This document shows positions 16,649 to 25,281 of a stretch of DNA of 64,000 bases, piece after piece. The notes beneath the pieces were generated by a model, which did no database searches, was not told the origin of the DNA, and saw only the letters and a program-made list of their open reading frames with translations. Origin of the DNA: an uncultured Parabacteroides sp. (GTDB lineage: Bacteria > Bacteroidota > Bacteroidia > Bacteroidales > Tannerellaceae). The translations under genes were made by a program, and so were the position numbers. Positions within the stretch are counted from its first letter, which is position 1; each line of letters starts with the position of its first letter. The DNA lies in the NCBI GenBank assembly GCA_910577325.1, contig CAJTMR010000001.1:114384-178383 (forward strand). Direction: 5' to 3'.

Positions 16649-17607
16649 GGACGCAGCACCCGTGACACAGGACGGTCGCCTTCCAAGAATCCGATTACAT
16701 TGTTGCAGACCGTACGCGCCATGATAATACGCGTTTCCTGCGTCTGCGTTCCGATATGGGGCGTAAGGACGACATTTTCCATTTCCAGCAACTCCGGCGA
16801 GGGATAATCGCCAAACTCGAATACATCCAAGCCGGCGCCGTGAATCGTCCCGCCTTTCAACGCCTGAACCAAAGCCTTTTCATCGACCAAAGGACCGCGA
16901 CCGGTGTTGATCAGGACGGCTGTCGGTTTCATCTGTTTCAGTTCAGCTTCACCGATGATATGATAGGTTTCCGGTGTATAAGGGACATTCAGGGAGACGA
17001 AATCGGATTGGGAGAGAAGTTCCTCCTTGGAAACGTAAGTCACGTTCAAACGGGTCTCTTCTTCAACATACAGTTGGCGACGGTTGTGGTAGAGAACTTC
17101 CATACCACAGGCATTCGCCCGGCGGGCAAGGGCTTTTCCGATACGTCCCATACCAATGATACCCAACGTTTTCCCGGTCACGTTGATACCTAAATTCTCC
17201 AAGACGCCGACTTTCATGCCAAGGCCTTCCCGGCGCAGCTTACGGTCGCATTCGGTAATGCGGCGTGCCACATCGAGCATCAGACCGAGCGCGAGATTGG
17301 CGGTAGGGGCCGTCACGGGGTCGGGGGTATTGGCAACCGTGATTCCTTTTTCAAGGCAGTAGGCGACATCGATATTGTTGTAACCGACGGCATAGTTTGC
17401 CACCATTTTCAGTTTTGGGGCACGGTCGACCAATTCCTTGTTTACCGGGAAATCAAACATCGAGCACAACACGTCGTACTCCGGTATCATCTCTAAAACT
17501 TCTTCGTACGTGAAGTCTCTTCCTTCGGGAAAAGTAACTTCATACTTGCTTTCCAGCTCGGTAAAACCTTCGCGGAACATGTCGTAAGTAACTAATATCT
17601 TTGTCAT
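16645..17607 (-). CDS. D-isomer-specific 2-hydroxyacid dehydrogenase (glyoxylate/hydroxypyruvate reductase-like)
   Basis: 320 residues. The NAD(P)-binding motif GMGRIG lies in TLGIIGMGRIGKALA (about residue 150), and the catalytic Arg, Glu and His are found in NTGRGPLVD, LDVFEFGDYP and LTPHIGTQT. It reduces a 2-keto acid such as glyoxylate, hydroxypyruvate or another small substrate; the exact one cannot be read from sequence. It is the first gene of the four-gene minus-strand operon and has a -7 box about 20 bp upstream. Confidence 0.9.
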   Translation of the reverse strand: MTKILVTYDMFREGFTELESKYEVTFPEGRDFTYEEVLEMIPEYDVLCSMFDFPVNKELVDRAPKLKMVANYAVGYNNIDVAYCLEKGITVANTPDPVTAPTANLALGLMLDVARRITECDRKLRREGLGMKVGVLENLGINVTGKTLGIIGMGRIGKALARRANACGMEVLYHNRRQLYVEEETRLNVTYVSKEELLSQSDFVSLNVPYTPETYHIIGEAELKQMKPTAVLINTGRGPLVDEKALVQALKGGTIHGAGLDVFEFGDYPSPELLEMENVVLTPHIGTQTQETRIIMARTVCNNVIGFLEGDRPVSRVLRP

Positions 17608-17627
17608 AACTATTCTTTTTAAATTTG

Positions 17628-17635
17628 CAAAAATA
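17628..17635 (-). promoter_or_regulatory. -7 box of the dehydrogenase-AlkD-TIGR02757-LOG operon
   Basis: On the minus strand 17635-17628 reads TATTTTTG, an exact TAnnTTTG match 20 bp before the start codon. No -33 TTTG is seen at the standard distance. Confidence 0.45.
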
Positions 17636-17651
17636 TAAAATTATCCGATGT

Positions 17652-18458
17652 TCACTTCTTTTCGTGGTCACGGATAAACCGGACGGCTAAGGGGAAAGCG
17701 GCGGCGCACATACTGCCGTGGTCGAAACCGCCCAACTCGTAAAGGGTCACATCAGGATGGCCGAGCAGTTTGAAAAGGCGGTAGAAATAGGCGGACTCTT
17801 CGTAACGGCCATACAATTCCTTTTCACGGTCACCGGAAAGGATCAGAATAGGGGCGCAATCATTCCGGACGTGGTACAAGGGAGCCGTTTCGTCGATTGT
17901 CGGCTGCAAAGGTTTCAACCCTCGCTGGTTGCGGGTTTCGAAATGAGTGATTACCTGGCCGCTGAAAGGGATGATCCCGGCGAGCTTGTCGGCATCTTTC
18001 CCATAACGCGCCAACAGCTTCTTATCCAATCCGACCATATCGACCAGATATCCGCCCGCGGAATGGCCGGCAATATAGATGGAGGAGGTGTCGCCTCCGT
18101 ATTTTCCTATATTATCGAATACCCAAGCAACGGCGGCAGCGGCATCATCGACGATCTCCATCGTCTTCACATGCGGAGACAAGCGGTATTCGACACCTAC
18201 GACTACCATGCCGTCCGTTAATAACCCGGAAGGGATTTCACGACTTCCGCCGGTCAAACCGCCGCCATGAAACCAAACCACGACCGGCGCGTTTTGTACA
18301 TCCGGCTGGTAAGCAATATCCAGACGACACATTTTAGAAGCATATTCATCACCTGTATTTCCACGGTACGGGACATTACGATCATAGGAATAATCAGCAG
18401 CGATAGCCATCATAGCAAACCAGACAAGCAGAAAGGTTAATCCGATTTTATTCGTCAT
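17652..18458 (-). CDS. Exported alpha/beta-hydrolase (esterase)
   Basis: 268 residues from the ATG at 18458, which opens a signal peptide (MTNKIGLTFLLVW...IAA). The frame stays open to 18545, but that region contains the promoter, so the shorter start is chosen. The hydrolase features are complete: the oxyanion HGGG in WFHGGGLTGG, the nucleophile elbow GHSAG, a catalytic Asp in SGDREKE and His in GGFDHGSM. It belongs with the HGGG carboxylesterase and acetyl-esterase group, acting in the periplasm on an unknown ester. It is a single-gene unit with its own promoter. Confidence 0.85.
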   Translation of the reverse strand: MTNKIGLTFLLVWFAMMAIAADYSYDRNVPYRGNTGDEYASKMCRLDIAYQPDVQNAPVVVWFHGGGLTGGSREIPSGLLTDGMVVVGVEYRLSPHVKTMEIVDDAAAAVAWVFDNIGKYGGDTSSIYIAGHSAGGYLVDMVGLDKKLLARYGKDADKLAGIIPFSGQVITHFETRNQRGLKPLQPTIDETAPLYHVRNDCAPILILSGDREKELYGRYEESAYFYRLFKLLGHPDVTLYELGGFDHGSMCAAAFPLAVRFIRDHEKK

Positions 18459-18502
18459 ATTATACACTAAATTTGAATTAATTAAACACAAAAAACATCC
18501 TC

Positions 18503-18534
18503 CAAATGTAATCAGCTTTTTACAACTAAACAAA
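18503..18534 (-). promoter_or_regulatory. Complete Bacteroidetes promoter for the esterase gene
   Basis: On the minus strand TTTG at 18534-18531 and TACATTTG at 18510-18503 are separated by exactly 20 bp, matching the TTTG-N19-21-TAnnTTTG consensus. It places the transcription start near 18496 and rules out translation from the upstream in-frame ATG at 18545. Confidence 0.75.
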
Positions 18535-18592
18535 CAATCTGCCATTGCGCGGCTTCTTTTTCCGATAAAGCCGATTATTTCGTATTTTTGTA

Positions 18593-18600
18593 ACCATTAA
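18593..18600 (+). promoter_or_regulatory. -7 box upstream of the SpmA-SpmB gene
   Basis: TATTTTTG matches TAnnTTTG exactly and lies 30 bp before the ATG at 18631. No -33 element is recognised. Confidence 0.45.
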
Positions 18601-18630
18601 CAAGTATCTTATTACCTGTCAACAACTGCT

Positions 18631-19863
18631 ATGGTTCTAAATTATATCTGGATTGCTTTCTTTCTGATCGCCTTCGTAGTGGCGCTTTGCAAATTAGCCA
18701 TCGGTGGAGACGCGGAAGTTTTCACCAACATCATCAACGCTTCTTTTGCTTCGGCAAAGACAGGGTTCGAGATATCCCTCGGACTGACGGGAGTTCTGGC
18801 TCTTTGGCTCGGCATCATGAAAATCGGGGAAAAAGGGGGCGTGATACAGGCCTTTGCCCGGTTGACAGCTCCCGTGTTCAGCAAGCTCTTTCCGGGAATA
18901 CCGAAAGACCATCCGGCAACAGGCTCCATCTTCATGTGCATTTCCGCCAACCTGTTAGGCTTGGACAATGCCGCCACGCCGATGGGACTGAAAGCCATGA
19001 AAGAGTTGCAGGAGTTGAACACGCAGAAGGATTCCGCCAGCGATCCGATGATCATGTTCCTTTGCATCAACGCTTCGGGACTGACGCTGATCCCGGTCTC
19101 CATCATGACCTACCGGGCACAGATGGGGGCGGCAAACCCGGCCGATGTTTTCCTGCCCCTCATGCTCGCGACCTTCTCTTCCACCCTGGTCGCCATATTG
19201 GGAGTATGTATCAAGCAACGGATCAATATCCTGCAACGGAACCTGCTGCTTTTCTTCGGCGGGATGATCGCGTTCATCGGTGGCCTGGCCTTGCTTTTCG
19301 GGATGATGAGCCAGCAGTCGGTCTCCCTCTACTCCACCCTGTTTGCCAACATTTTGCTTTTCTCTATCATATGCGGATTCATTATCAGCGGTATCCGCAA
19401 GAAAATCAACGTATACGACACCTTTATCGAAGGCGCGAAAGAGGGTTTCCAGACTGCCGTGACGATCATCCCCTACCTCATCGCCGTATTGGTCGCCATT
19501 GCCGTTTTCCGGGCTTCGGGAGCGATGGATTTCCTGATCGACGGCATCCGCATGGGAGTCGCGGCAGCAGGGCTGGACACGCAGTTCGTGGAAGGTCTGC
19601 CTACCATGCTGATGAAACCGCTTAGCGGAAGCGGGGCGCGGGGTATGATGCTGGATGCGATGAACACCTATGGCGCGGACTCGTTCATCGGCCGCCTCTG
19701 CTCCATCGTGCAGGGATCGAGCGACACGACTTTCTACGTCGTCGCCCTTTATTTCGGAAGTATCGGAGTCCGCAACACCTACTATACGATTCCCTGTTCG
19801 CTGCTGGCCGATTTAGCCGGGGCGATCGCGGCGGTAGCTATGACGTATCTGTTTTTTACCTAA
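18631..19863 (+). CDS. SpmA-SpmB fusion membrane protein (nucleoside recognition/Gate domains)
   Basis: 410 residues, highly hydrophobic, with about 10 membrane segments. The N-terminal half resembles spore maturation protein A (GLDNAATPMGLKAMKELQ), and the C-terminal half resembles SpmB (PYLIAVLVAIAVFRASGAM, PLSGSGARGM and VQGSSDTTFYVVALYFGS). Both halves carry the Gate-type domain found in nucleoside transporters. Fused SpmAB proteins are common in non-sporulating Bacteroidetes, so the name does not imply sporulation; a transport role is likely but its substrate is unknown. A gap of 60 bp separates it from ybeY. Confidence 0.88.
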   Translation: MVLNYIWIAFFLIAFVVALCKLAIGGDAEVFTNIINASFASAKTGFEISLGLTGVLALWLGIMKIGEKGGVIQAFARLTAPVFSKLFPGIPKDHPATGSIFMCISANLLGLDNAATPMGLKAMKELQELNTQKDSASDPMIMFLCINASGLTLIPVSIMTYRAQMGAANPADVFLPLMLATFSSTLVAILGVCIKQRINILQRNLLLFFGGMIAFIGGLALLFGMMSQQSVSLYSTLFANILLFSIICGFIISGIRKKINVYDTFIEGAKEGFQTAVTIIPYLIAVLVAIAVFRASGAMDFLIDGIRMGVAAAGLDTQFVEGLPTMLMKPLSGSGARGMMLDAMNTYGADSFIGRLCSIVQGSSDTTFYVVALYFGSIGVRNTYYTIPCSLLADLAGAIAAVAMTYLFFT

Positions 19864-19923
19864 TATCAAAATGATACTGCGCCCCATGTAAATCAGATTA
19901 GAAAACATAAAAAGAATAACAAT

Positions 19924-20358
19924 ATGGCAATAGCATTCTATGCGGAAGACACCAAGCTTCCGGCAATCAAAAAGAAAGCGGTCAGCAACTGGGTAAAGGA
20001 AGTTGCCGCCACATACGGTAAGAAGATCGGCGATATCAGCTACATCTTCTGCTCCGACGAGAAGATTCTGGAAGTAAACCGCCAGTACCTCCAACATGAT
20101 TATTATACGGATATCATCACGTTCGATTACACGAGCGGCGATAAGATCTCCGGCGACCTGTTTATCAGTCTTGATACGGTGAAGACTAATTCCGAAGCCT
20201 TCAACACTTCCTACAACGAGGAACTCCACCGTACCATCATCCACGGCATCCTCCACCTCTGCGGCATCAACGATAAAGGCCCGGGAGAACGTGAGATCAT
20301 GGAGGCCAACGAAAACAAAGCACTGGCGATATTGCCGGAGGAATGCCGGGAAATTTAA
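19924..20358 (+). CDS. ybeY: Endoribonuclease YbeY, rRNA maturation factor
   Basis: 144 residues with the UPF0054 zinc motif H-G-x-L-H-L-x-G in IIHGILHLCGINDKG. YbeY is a single-strand endoribonuclease that acts in 16S rRNA 3'-end maturation and ribosome quality control. The reading frame is intact and of normal length. Its last 9 codons and stop codon lie inside one half and the centre of a 50-bp perfect palindrome. Confidence 0.95.
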   Translation: MAIAFYAEDTKLPAIKKKAVSNWVKEVAATYGKKIGDISYIFCSDEKILEVNRQYLQHDYYTDIITFDYTSGDKISGDLFISLDTVKTNSEAFNTSYNEELHRTIIHGILHLCGINDKGPGEREIMEANENKALAILPEECREI

Positions 20359-20381
20359 ATTTCCCGGCATTCCTCCGGCAA
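20332..20381. repeat. 50-bp perfect palindrome centred on the ybeY stop codon
   Basis: The 25 bases at 20332-20356 are exactly complementary in reverse to 20357-20381, with no spacer at all. The arms carry TGCCGG at 20333 and 20344, and CCGGCA at 20364 and 20375. The TAA at 20356-20358 spans the axis. In RNA it would fold into a very stable hairpin that includes the end of the coding sequence. No T-run follows, so it is not a standard intrinsic terminator. Confidence 0.95.
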
Positions 20382-20395
20382 CTCCCAAAACCGAT

Positions 20396-20445
20396 TACTC
20401 ACTATCACTACCACAAATACTCATACCAAACGACCATCTACTCAT
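20396..20445 (+). promoter_or_regulatory. TACTCA direct-repeat array upstream of the lipoprotein promoter
   Basis: TACTCA occurs at 20396, 20418 and 20439, that is at 22- and 21-bp spacing. The last unit reads ACCATCTACTCAT (20433-20445). A near copy of the last two units lies upstream of the LytS-like kinase gene at the same distance from its promoter. LytTR regulators bind paired direct repeats spaced about two helical turns apart, so this is a candidate site for the LytTR protein encoded at 24504. The assignment is inference. Confidence 0.55.
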
Positions 20446-20473
20446 TTGCCGGATATTCCCCGGCATTATCATA

Positions 20474-20481
20474 TAAATTTG
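20474..20481 (+). promoter_or_regulatory. -7 box of the propeller lipoprotein gene
   Basis: TAAATTTG is an exact TAnnTTTG match. It begins 28 bp after the last CTCAT of the direct-repeat array and lies 51 bp before the ATG at 20533. Confidence 0.5.
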
Positions 20482-20532
20482 AATTATAAAACAGACAAAT
20501 AAGGACTTGAGAACAATAATAAATTATCCGGT

Positions 20533-21696
20533 ATGAAAAGCACAACTATTTTTTTTCTATCTATTCTGTTAATAACGGCAGGTTGCAAAAGACAGAATCA
20601 AACGGCAGACGAGTTGATCACGGTAGATGTCACCAAAAATTCTTTCCCCAAAAAGGAACTGGTTCTTCAAGACTTCATGGATGTGGAATATATCCCGCTG
20701 GAAACAAATGATGAATTTGTTAATCAAGGGTTTGTACAGGCTGTAGGTAAAGAATTCATATTAGTAAAGAACTATAAGGATGACGGCGATATTTTTGTGT
20801 ATGACCGGACCGGAAAAGCCATTCGTAAGATAAATCGTAAAGGGCAAGGGGGAGAAGAATACATCTCTTGTAGAAGTGTCACATTGGATGAAGAAAACAA
20901 TGAAATGTTTATAAACGATTTCTTGGCAAGAAAAATAAAGGTTTATGACTTGGAAGGAAATTTTAAACGAAGTATCAAACAGAAGCAAGAAGGTGATACC
21001 CAGTTTTATCTGGATATATTTAATTATGACAATGAGAATCTGATTTGCTACGATGAATGCAATCAAGAGATCCCATTCCTACTCGTCTCGAAGCAAGACG
21101 GGAGCATAACCAAAGAGATTAGAACTCCATTTAAAGAGAAAAAGCTCTTCTTTCAACTTTTAAGGCATGAAAAGGGGACAAGAATGGCCGGACCTGGTAT
21201 GTATAGTAGAATAACTTCCTTCAAAGGCAATTGGATTCTGTTAGAACCCTCGTCAGATACGATCTACACATTAATGCCTGATTACAGTTTACGTCCGTTT
21301 ATCGCACGAACCCCACCTATCCATACCATGGATCCGGGGTTCTACCTGGTTTTAAAGTTGGTTTCCAATCGTTATTATTTCATGGAAAGCATAAAGAGCG
21401 TATATGATTTCAGCAAAGAAGAAGGTTTTCCGAGAACCTACTTTGTATACGATACACAGGAAAAGGATTTCTTTAGGTATATCATATACAATGGCGATTA
21501 TTCTTATAAAAAAGAATTCTATATGTCTATGCTGACCCCTATCAATTCCAAAGGTGAATTATGGGCTACTCTAAATACTTTCGAACTTTGCAGGGACTAT
21601 GAAAAAGGGAAGTTGAAAGGCAAACTAAAAGAAGTAGCTGCGACATTGGAGGAGGACGACAATCGGGTGATCATGTTGGTCAAACACAAAAAATAG
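20533..21696 (+). CDS. 6-bladed beta-propeller lipoprotein
   Basis: 387 residues with a lipoprotein signal peptide (LLITAGC, lipidated Cys18). The body has the repeated strand pattern of the 6-bladed propeller lipoprotein group (DUF4934 type), including the FMDVEYIPLETND entry strand and the RKGQGGEEY loop that recur in this family. It is predicted to be lipid-anchored in the envelope; its ligand is unknown. It precedes a LytS-like kinase and LytTR regulator, and shares with the kinase gene an upstream direct-repeat block at the same distance from the promoter, so it is probably a target or sensory partner of that system. Base composition is lower in GC than the nan cluster. Confidence 0.78.
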   Translation: MKSTTIFFLSILLITAGCKRQNQTADELITVDVTKNSFPKKELVLQDFMDVEYIPLETNDEFVNQGFVQAVGKEFILVKNYKDDGDIFVYDRTGKAIRKINRKGQGGEEYISCRSVTLDEENNEMFINDFLARKIKVYDLEGNFKRSIKQKQEGDTQFYLDIFNYDNENLICYDECNQEIPFLLVSKQDGSITKEIRTPFKEKKLFFQLLRHEKGTRMAGPGMYSRITSFKGNWILLEPSSDTIYTLMPDYSLRPFIARTPPIHTMDPGFYLVLKLVSNRYYFMESIKSVYDFSKEEGFPRTYFVYDTQEKDFFRYIIYNGDYSYKKEFYMSMLTPINSKGELWATLNTFELCRDYEKGKLKGKLKEVAATLEEDDNRVIMLVKHKK

Positions 21697-21747
21697 AAAT
21701 CAATAATATGCAACAACCTTTTATTCCCTAAAATAAAACGCCCCTTA

Positions 21748-21773
21748 TACTCATAAAACAACCATCCGCTCAT
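21748..21773 (+). promoter_or_regulatory. Second direct-repeat block, upstream of the LytS-like kinase gene
   Basis: TACTCATA at 21748 is followed by ACCATCCGCTCAT at 21761-21773, which matches 11 of 13 bases of ACCATCTACTCAT at 20433-20445. The two half sites are 19 bp apart here against 21 bp in the other block. A TATATTCG (one mismatch from TAnnTTTG) begins at 21803, 29 bp after the block, nearly the same geometry as at 20445/20474. Confidence 0.5.
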
Positions 21774-21846
21774 TAAGTCAACAATAAGCGGTCTTTACGG
21801 GATATATTCGAAGGGTAATTCAATTATTCATCTTATTTTTACAGAT

Positions 21847-24492
21847 ATGAAAACAGCACTCCTATTGCTTCTCCTTTTCCTGGTAAACAGCGGTTCGGCT
21901 GAAACGTTCGTTCCCTATACACCCGACTCTTTGAAAAAGGGCGATTGGGTGGAAATCGAGTCCGTCCACTACTATCCCTACATGGCTCCGGGCATCGAAG
22001 AAAAGGTTCCCTGGCGGGCAGAAAACATCCGGCGAGTCACCTTCAGGGCGACCGTAACGGATCTGAATGCACATACCCTCACCCTCGATTTTACGCTCAA
22101 GAACCTGTATGATTGCCGGAACGATACCGGGAAGCCCGGTTTCTACTATTTTGACAGTCGTTATCAGCAGGACTTCACGTTCGATCATGAGATGGTCGGC
22201 AAACAGATCCTGCGCGTCACATACGATCGGGACAGCCGGAAAGCACATACTTTAGACAGGCAAGAAACTACCTTTTCTTACTCGAAAAACTATGTCCCTT
22301 TCGGAGTAAGACAAGCTGGGTTATCCGCCTATCCGGAAACAACTCTCCCAGATTCCTTACTCTTGGACAAACTGCTTGCACCGGCGGCACAAACTCTCCT
22401 GACCGGCTGGCAGGAAAACGGAATGCCCCTGTTGACACAAAACACACGGGTCATCGACGCCTCGTTCTCCCTTCCTCCGAATACGGAGTTTACATGTAGC
22501 TATGTCTATTTTGATTTATCCAAAGATTCGACTGTTCATAAAAAGATATTCATCCCCTACCCGACAGAACACAAAGTGGGCGAACGAGTGACTCTCCTGC
22601 TCACTCCGGGGGATTCCATCACGCAAGACAAAGAATTATTTGCCACAACGCACAAAAGACGTTATCAGGGACGGGGTAGCGAACAAAACAATTTCCAATA
22701 CAGCTACCGAAGATTCGCCGACCTGTACGAATCAGACCTATATATGTACCCTTCGGAACTCGAATCTCCCGATCAAATGAAAAAAGCCTTCCAACTCCGC
22801 GAATCTCTATTCCAAAATGTATTAGCGAAAGATTTTAAAAACATGGATACTTATTGGCGGATGGTATTCGAACGTTCGGAACAGTATCTTAAAGGGGCGC
22901 TTACTCTTCATCTTTATATGTATGCCAGCGATAAAGATGTTTGGCACAAAAACGGCTTGGTCGACTGGCAAACTCCCTATTTCGTCTCGGTCAATCCACT
23001 TATCGATTTTGCATACAATATGCACCGACCGGAAGTCGCTAATTATTCTTATTTCCTGAATGTTTATACGATCTATAAGAAACAGGAACTGAAAGCAGAC
23101 AACCTGAACCTAAAAACACAAAAAGCGCAGAAAAAATATTTATTGAATTTGGCAGATGATTATTTTCTGAATAAACATATCCTTTCCGGCTTTCCCAAAT
23201 ACCAAGTAAACGGAACGAATCTACAATTTTTAATGCACGATAAAACGTTAGCTGAAACTCAAGAGGATTATGACGATTTTATCCGCTCCTGTCCGGATAC
23301 CAGCCTGACAAATCAGCTAAAAAGAACATACGATAAACTATTACCTTTTGAAACCAAGAAGAATATCCGGGAAAGCGGCCTTATGATAACCGATAGCCTG
23401 CACCTGGTAAAGGGAAGCGACCGAAAATACATCCTGCTGTTTTTATCAACAAGGGAACAAGGTCTTCCAGCACCAAGCCTTCAAAATGCACTCGATTTCA
23501 AAAAACGCCTCCAATCGGAAGGGCTTGCCTCCGTCGTACAACTTGAGTTATATTCAAAATTCCAATCCAACAATGCCAAACGGGTAAAGCCTTTCAAAGC
23601 AATTCCCGATCTGCAAATAGAGGAATTAAGGCAGAAGAAACTCGGGACCATAACTATCCTGATGCGTGAAGACGGGACCATCCTCCATCGCCAATTTACG
23701 AATTGGGAATTTGATCCCAAACCCGCTTTCGAAATCATTCAAAAGGACCTGAACCGGGAAGACAAATCTCTCAACGATTTTATAAAAGGATTCAAAGAAG
23801 GCGTTTTGGGCACACTCTTAATCGCGGCAATCATCGGTATCATGTATTATTTCCGGAACAAAAACAAACAAAGGCTGGAACGGAACCGCCGCCATATCCG
23901 CGAACTGGAACTCCGCGCCATCCGCTCCCAGATGAACCCGCATTTTATATTCAATGCGCTCAGTTCGATCCAGAACCTGATCAACCGCTCGGCCAACCAG
24001 GAAGCGAATAAATATCTGATCGATTTCTCACGCCTGTTGCGGAAAGTGTTGGCGACTTCCGAAAAGAAATTAGTGCCCCTCTCCGATGAGATCGAACAAA
24101 TACAATTATATCTGAAACTGGAACAACTTCGATTTCCCTTCTCCTACTCGCTGACAATAGATAAAAATATCGAACCGGATGCGATCGAAATACCAGGAAT
24201 GTTGATACAACCGTTTGTTGAAAACGCAATCAAGCACGGAATCGCTCCGCGAAACAAAGGTGAAATCATAATTCGGTTATCTTTGCAAGACCAGTTGCTG
24301 GTTATCGACATCATCGACGACGGTCCCGGAATGAAAACAGAGACGGAAGGCGGCTTCGGTATCCGTGCCATCAGCAACGAGTTTGAGATATTAAAAGATT
24401 TATACAATACGGAAATCGGTATTACAATCGAAAACAGGCAAGAGAAAGAATCTGTCTCCGGTTGCCACGTCCGGTTATCCATCCCTTTATAA
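21847..24492 (+). CDS. LytS-like sensor histidine kinase with a large periplasmic domain
   Basis: 881 residues. After a signal peptide comes a periplasmic region of about 620 residues. Its last part (about 515-640) looks like a thioredoxin fold: a KYILLFLS strand, a helix, then GTITILMREDGTILHRQFTNW, but the CxxC position reads STREQG, so no redox pair is present. One membrane helix spans about 652-669. The cytoplasmic part is a His_kinase (PF06580) module with HFIFNALSS (His699), the N-box PFVENAIKHGI and the G-box DDGPGM. It pairs with the LytTR regulator gene 11 bp downstream. The signal it detects is unknown; an indirect envelope or protein-folding cue is a guess. Confidence 0.85.
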   Translation: MKTALLLLLLFLVNSGSAETFVPYTPDSLKKGDWVEIESVHYYPYMAPGIEEKVPWRAENIRRVTFRATVTDLNAHTLTLDFTLKNLYDCRNDTGKPGFYYFDSRYQQDFTFDHEMVGKQILRVTYDRDSRKAHTLDRQETTFSYSKNYVPFGVRQAGLSAYPETTLPDSLLLDKLLAPAAQTLLTGWQENGMPLLTQNTRVIDASFSLPPNTEFTCSYVYFDLSKDSTVHKKIFIPYPTEHKVGERVTLLLTPGDSITQDKELFATTHKRRYQGRGSEQNNFQYSYRRFADLYESDLYMYPSELESPDQMKKAFQLRESLFQNVLAKDFKNMDTYWRMVFERSEQYLKGALTLHLYMYASDKDVWHKNGLVDWQTPYFVSVNPLIDFAYNMHRPEVANYSYFLNVYTIYKKQELKADNLNLKTQKAQKKYLLNLADDYFLNKHILSGFPKYQVNGTNLQFLMHDKTLAETQEDYDDFIRSCPDTSLTNQLKRTYDKLLPFETKKNIRESGLMITDSLHLVKGSDRKYILLFLSTREQGLPAPSLQNALDFKKRLQSEGLASVVQLELYSKFQSNNAKRVKPFKAIPDLQIEELRQKKLGTITILMREDGTILHRQFTNWEFDPKPAFEIIQKDLNREDKSLNDFIKGFKEGVLGTLLIAAIIGIMYYFRNKNKQRLERNRRHIRELELRAIRSQMNPHFIFNALSSIQNLINRSANQEANKYLIDFSRLLRKVLATSEKKLVPLSDEIEQIQLYLKLEQLRFPFSYSLTIDKNIEPDAIEIPGMLIQPFVENAIKHGIAPRNKGEIIIRLSLQDQLLVIDIIDDGPGMKTETEGGFGIRAISNEFEILKDLYNTEIGITIENRQEKESVSGCHVRLSIPL

Positions 24493-24503
24493 CAAAAAAG
24501 ATC

Positions 24504-25259
24504 ATGGAGACGAAAATAACGGCAGCAATCATTGACGACGAACAGGGGAACCGGGAAAACCTGCTCCACATGCTTGGGAGCTATTGCCCTCAAATTAAAA
24601 TCTCGGCAATTTGCAGTTCCGTTACAGAGGCCCGTACCCTACTCCCCGAAACAAAGCCGGATATCCTTTTCCTGGATATCCGGCTGGGGAATGAAACCGG
24701 TTTTTCGCTATTGGAAAGTCTCCCGGATATTCCTTTTGAAGTAATCTTTGTCACGGCCTACGATAACTATGCGATCCAGGCAATCCGTTTCAGCGCACTC
24801 GACTACCTGCTGAAACCGATCGACCCGGAAGAGCTGGTACATGCGGTAGACAAGGCTGTACATGTCATCTTCCGAAAACAGGAAAATAAACGGATGCAGA
24901 ACTTGCTACAGAATGCCCGGGCGTTGGATAAACAAAAGAAAATCGCACTTTCCGTAACCGATAAAATAGAGTTTGTAGAAATCGGTTCCATCATCCGCTG
25001 CGAATCGGAAAGTAACTATACGACCTTTTACCTGAAATCAGGAGAAAAACTGATCGTCTCGAAAACACTCAAAGAGTTCGACGAGCTACTGACGCCCTAC
25101 AACTTCCTTCGCGTCCACCAAACCCACCTGATCAACCTCGATGAAATCAAAAGTTTCATCAAAACAGACGGAGGTTATATCCAGATGAAAGACGGATCTT
25201 CCGTCAGTATCTCCCGGCAACGACGGAATTATGTGATGGATGTTTTAAAACAACTATGA
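24504..25259 (+). CDS. LytTR-family response regulator
   Basis: 251 residues from the ATG at 24504; the frame is open to an ATG at 24462 inside the kinase gene, but METKITAAIIDDE is the natural receiver start. The receiver domain has the acidic pair Asp11-Asp12, the phosphoacceptor Asp58 in LFLDIRLG, and the Thr and Lys in VTAYDN and LLKPID. The LytTR DNA-binding domain fills about 145-251 (FLRVHQTHLINLDEIKSF). It is cotranscribed with the LytS-like kinase. LytTR proteins bind spaced direct repeats, and two such blocks lie upstream of this module's lipoprotein and kinase genes. Confidence 0.93.
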   Translation: METKITAAIIDDEQGNRENLLHMLGSYCPQIKISAICSSVTEARTLLPETKPDILFLDIRLGNETGFSLLESLPDIPFEVIFVTAYDNYAIQAIRFSALDYLLKPIDPEELVHAVDKAVHVIFRKQENKRMQNLLQNARALDKQKKIALSVTDKIEFVEIGSIIRCESESNYTTFYLKSGEKLIVSKTLKEFDELLTPYNFLRVHQTHLINLDEIKSFIKTDGGYIQMKDGSSVSISRQRRNYVMDVLKQL

Positions 25260-25281
25260 ACCTTACCGTCTGGAATGCCCT

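Noticed and set aside
18459..18545. Upstream in-frame start for the exported esterase
   Set aside because: The complete promoter at 18503-18534 lies inside this stretch, so the RNA starts after that ATG.
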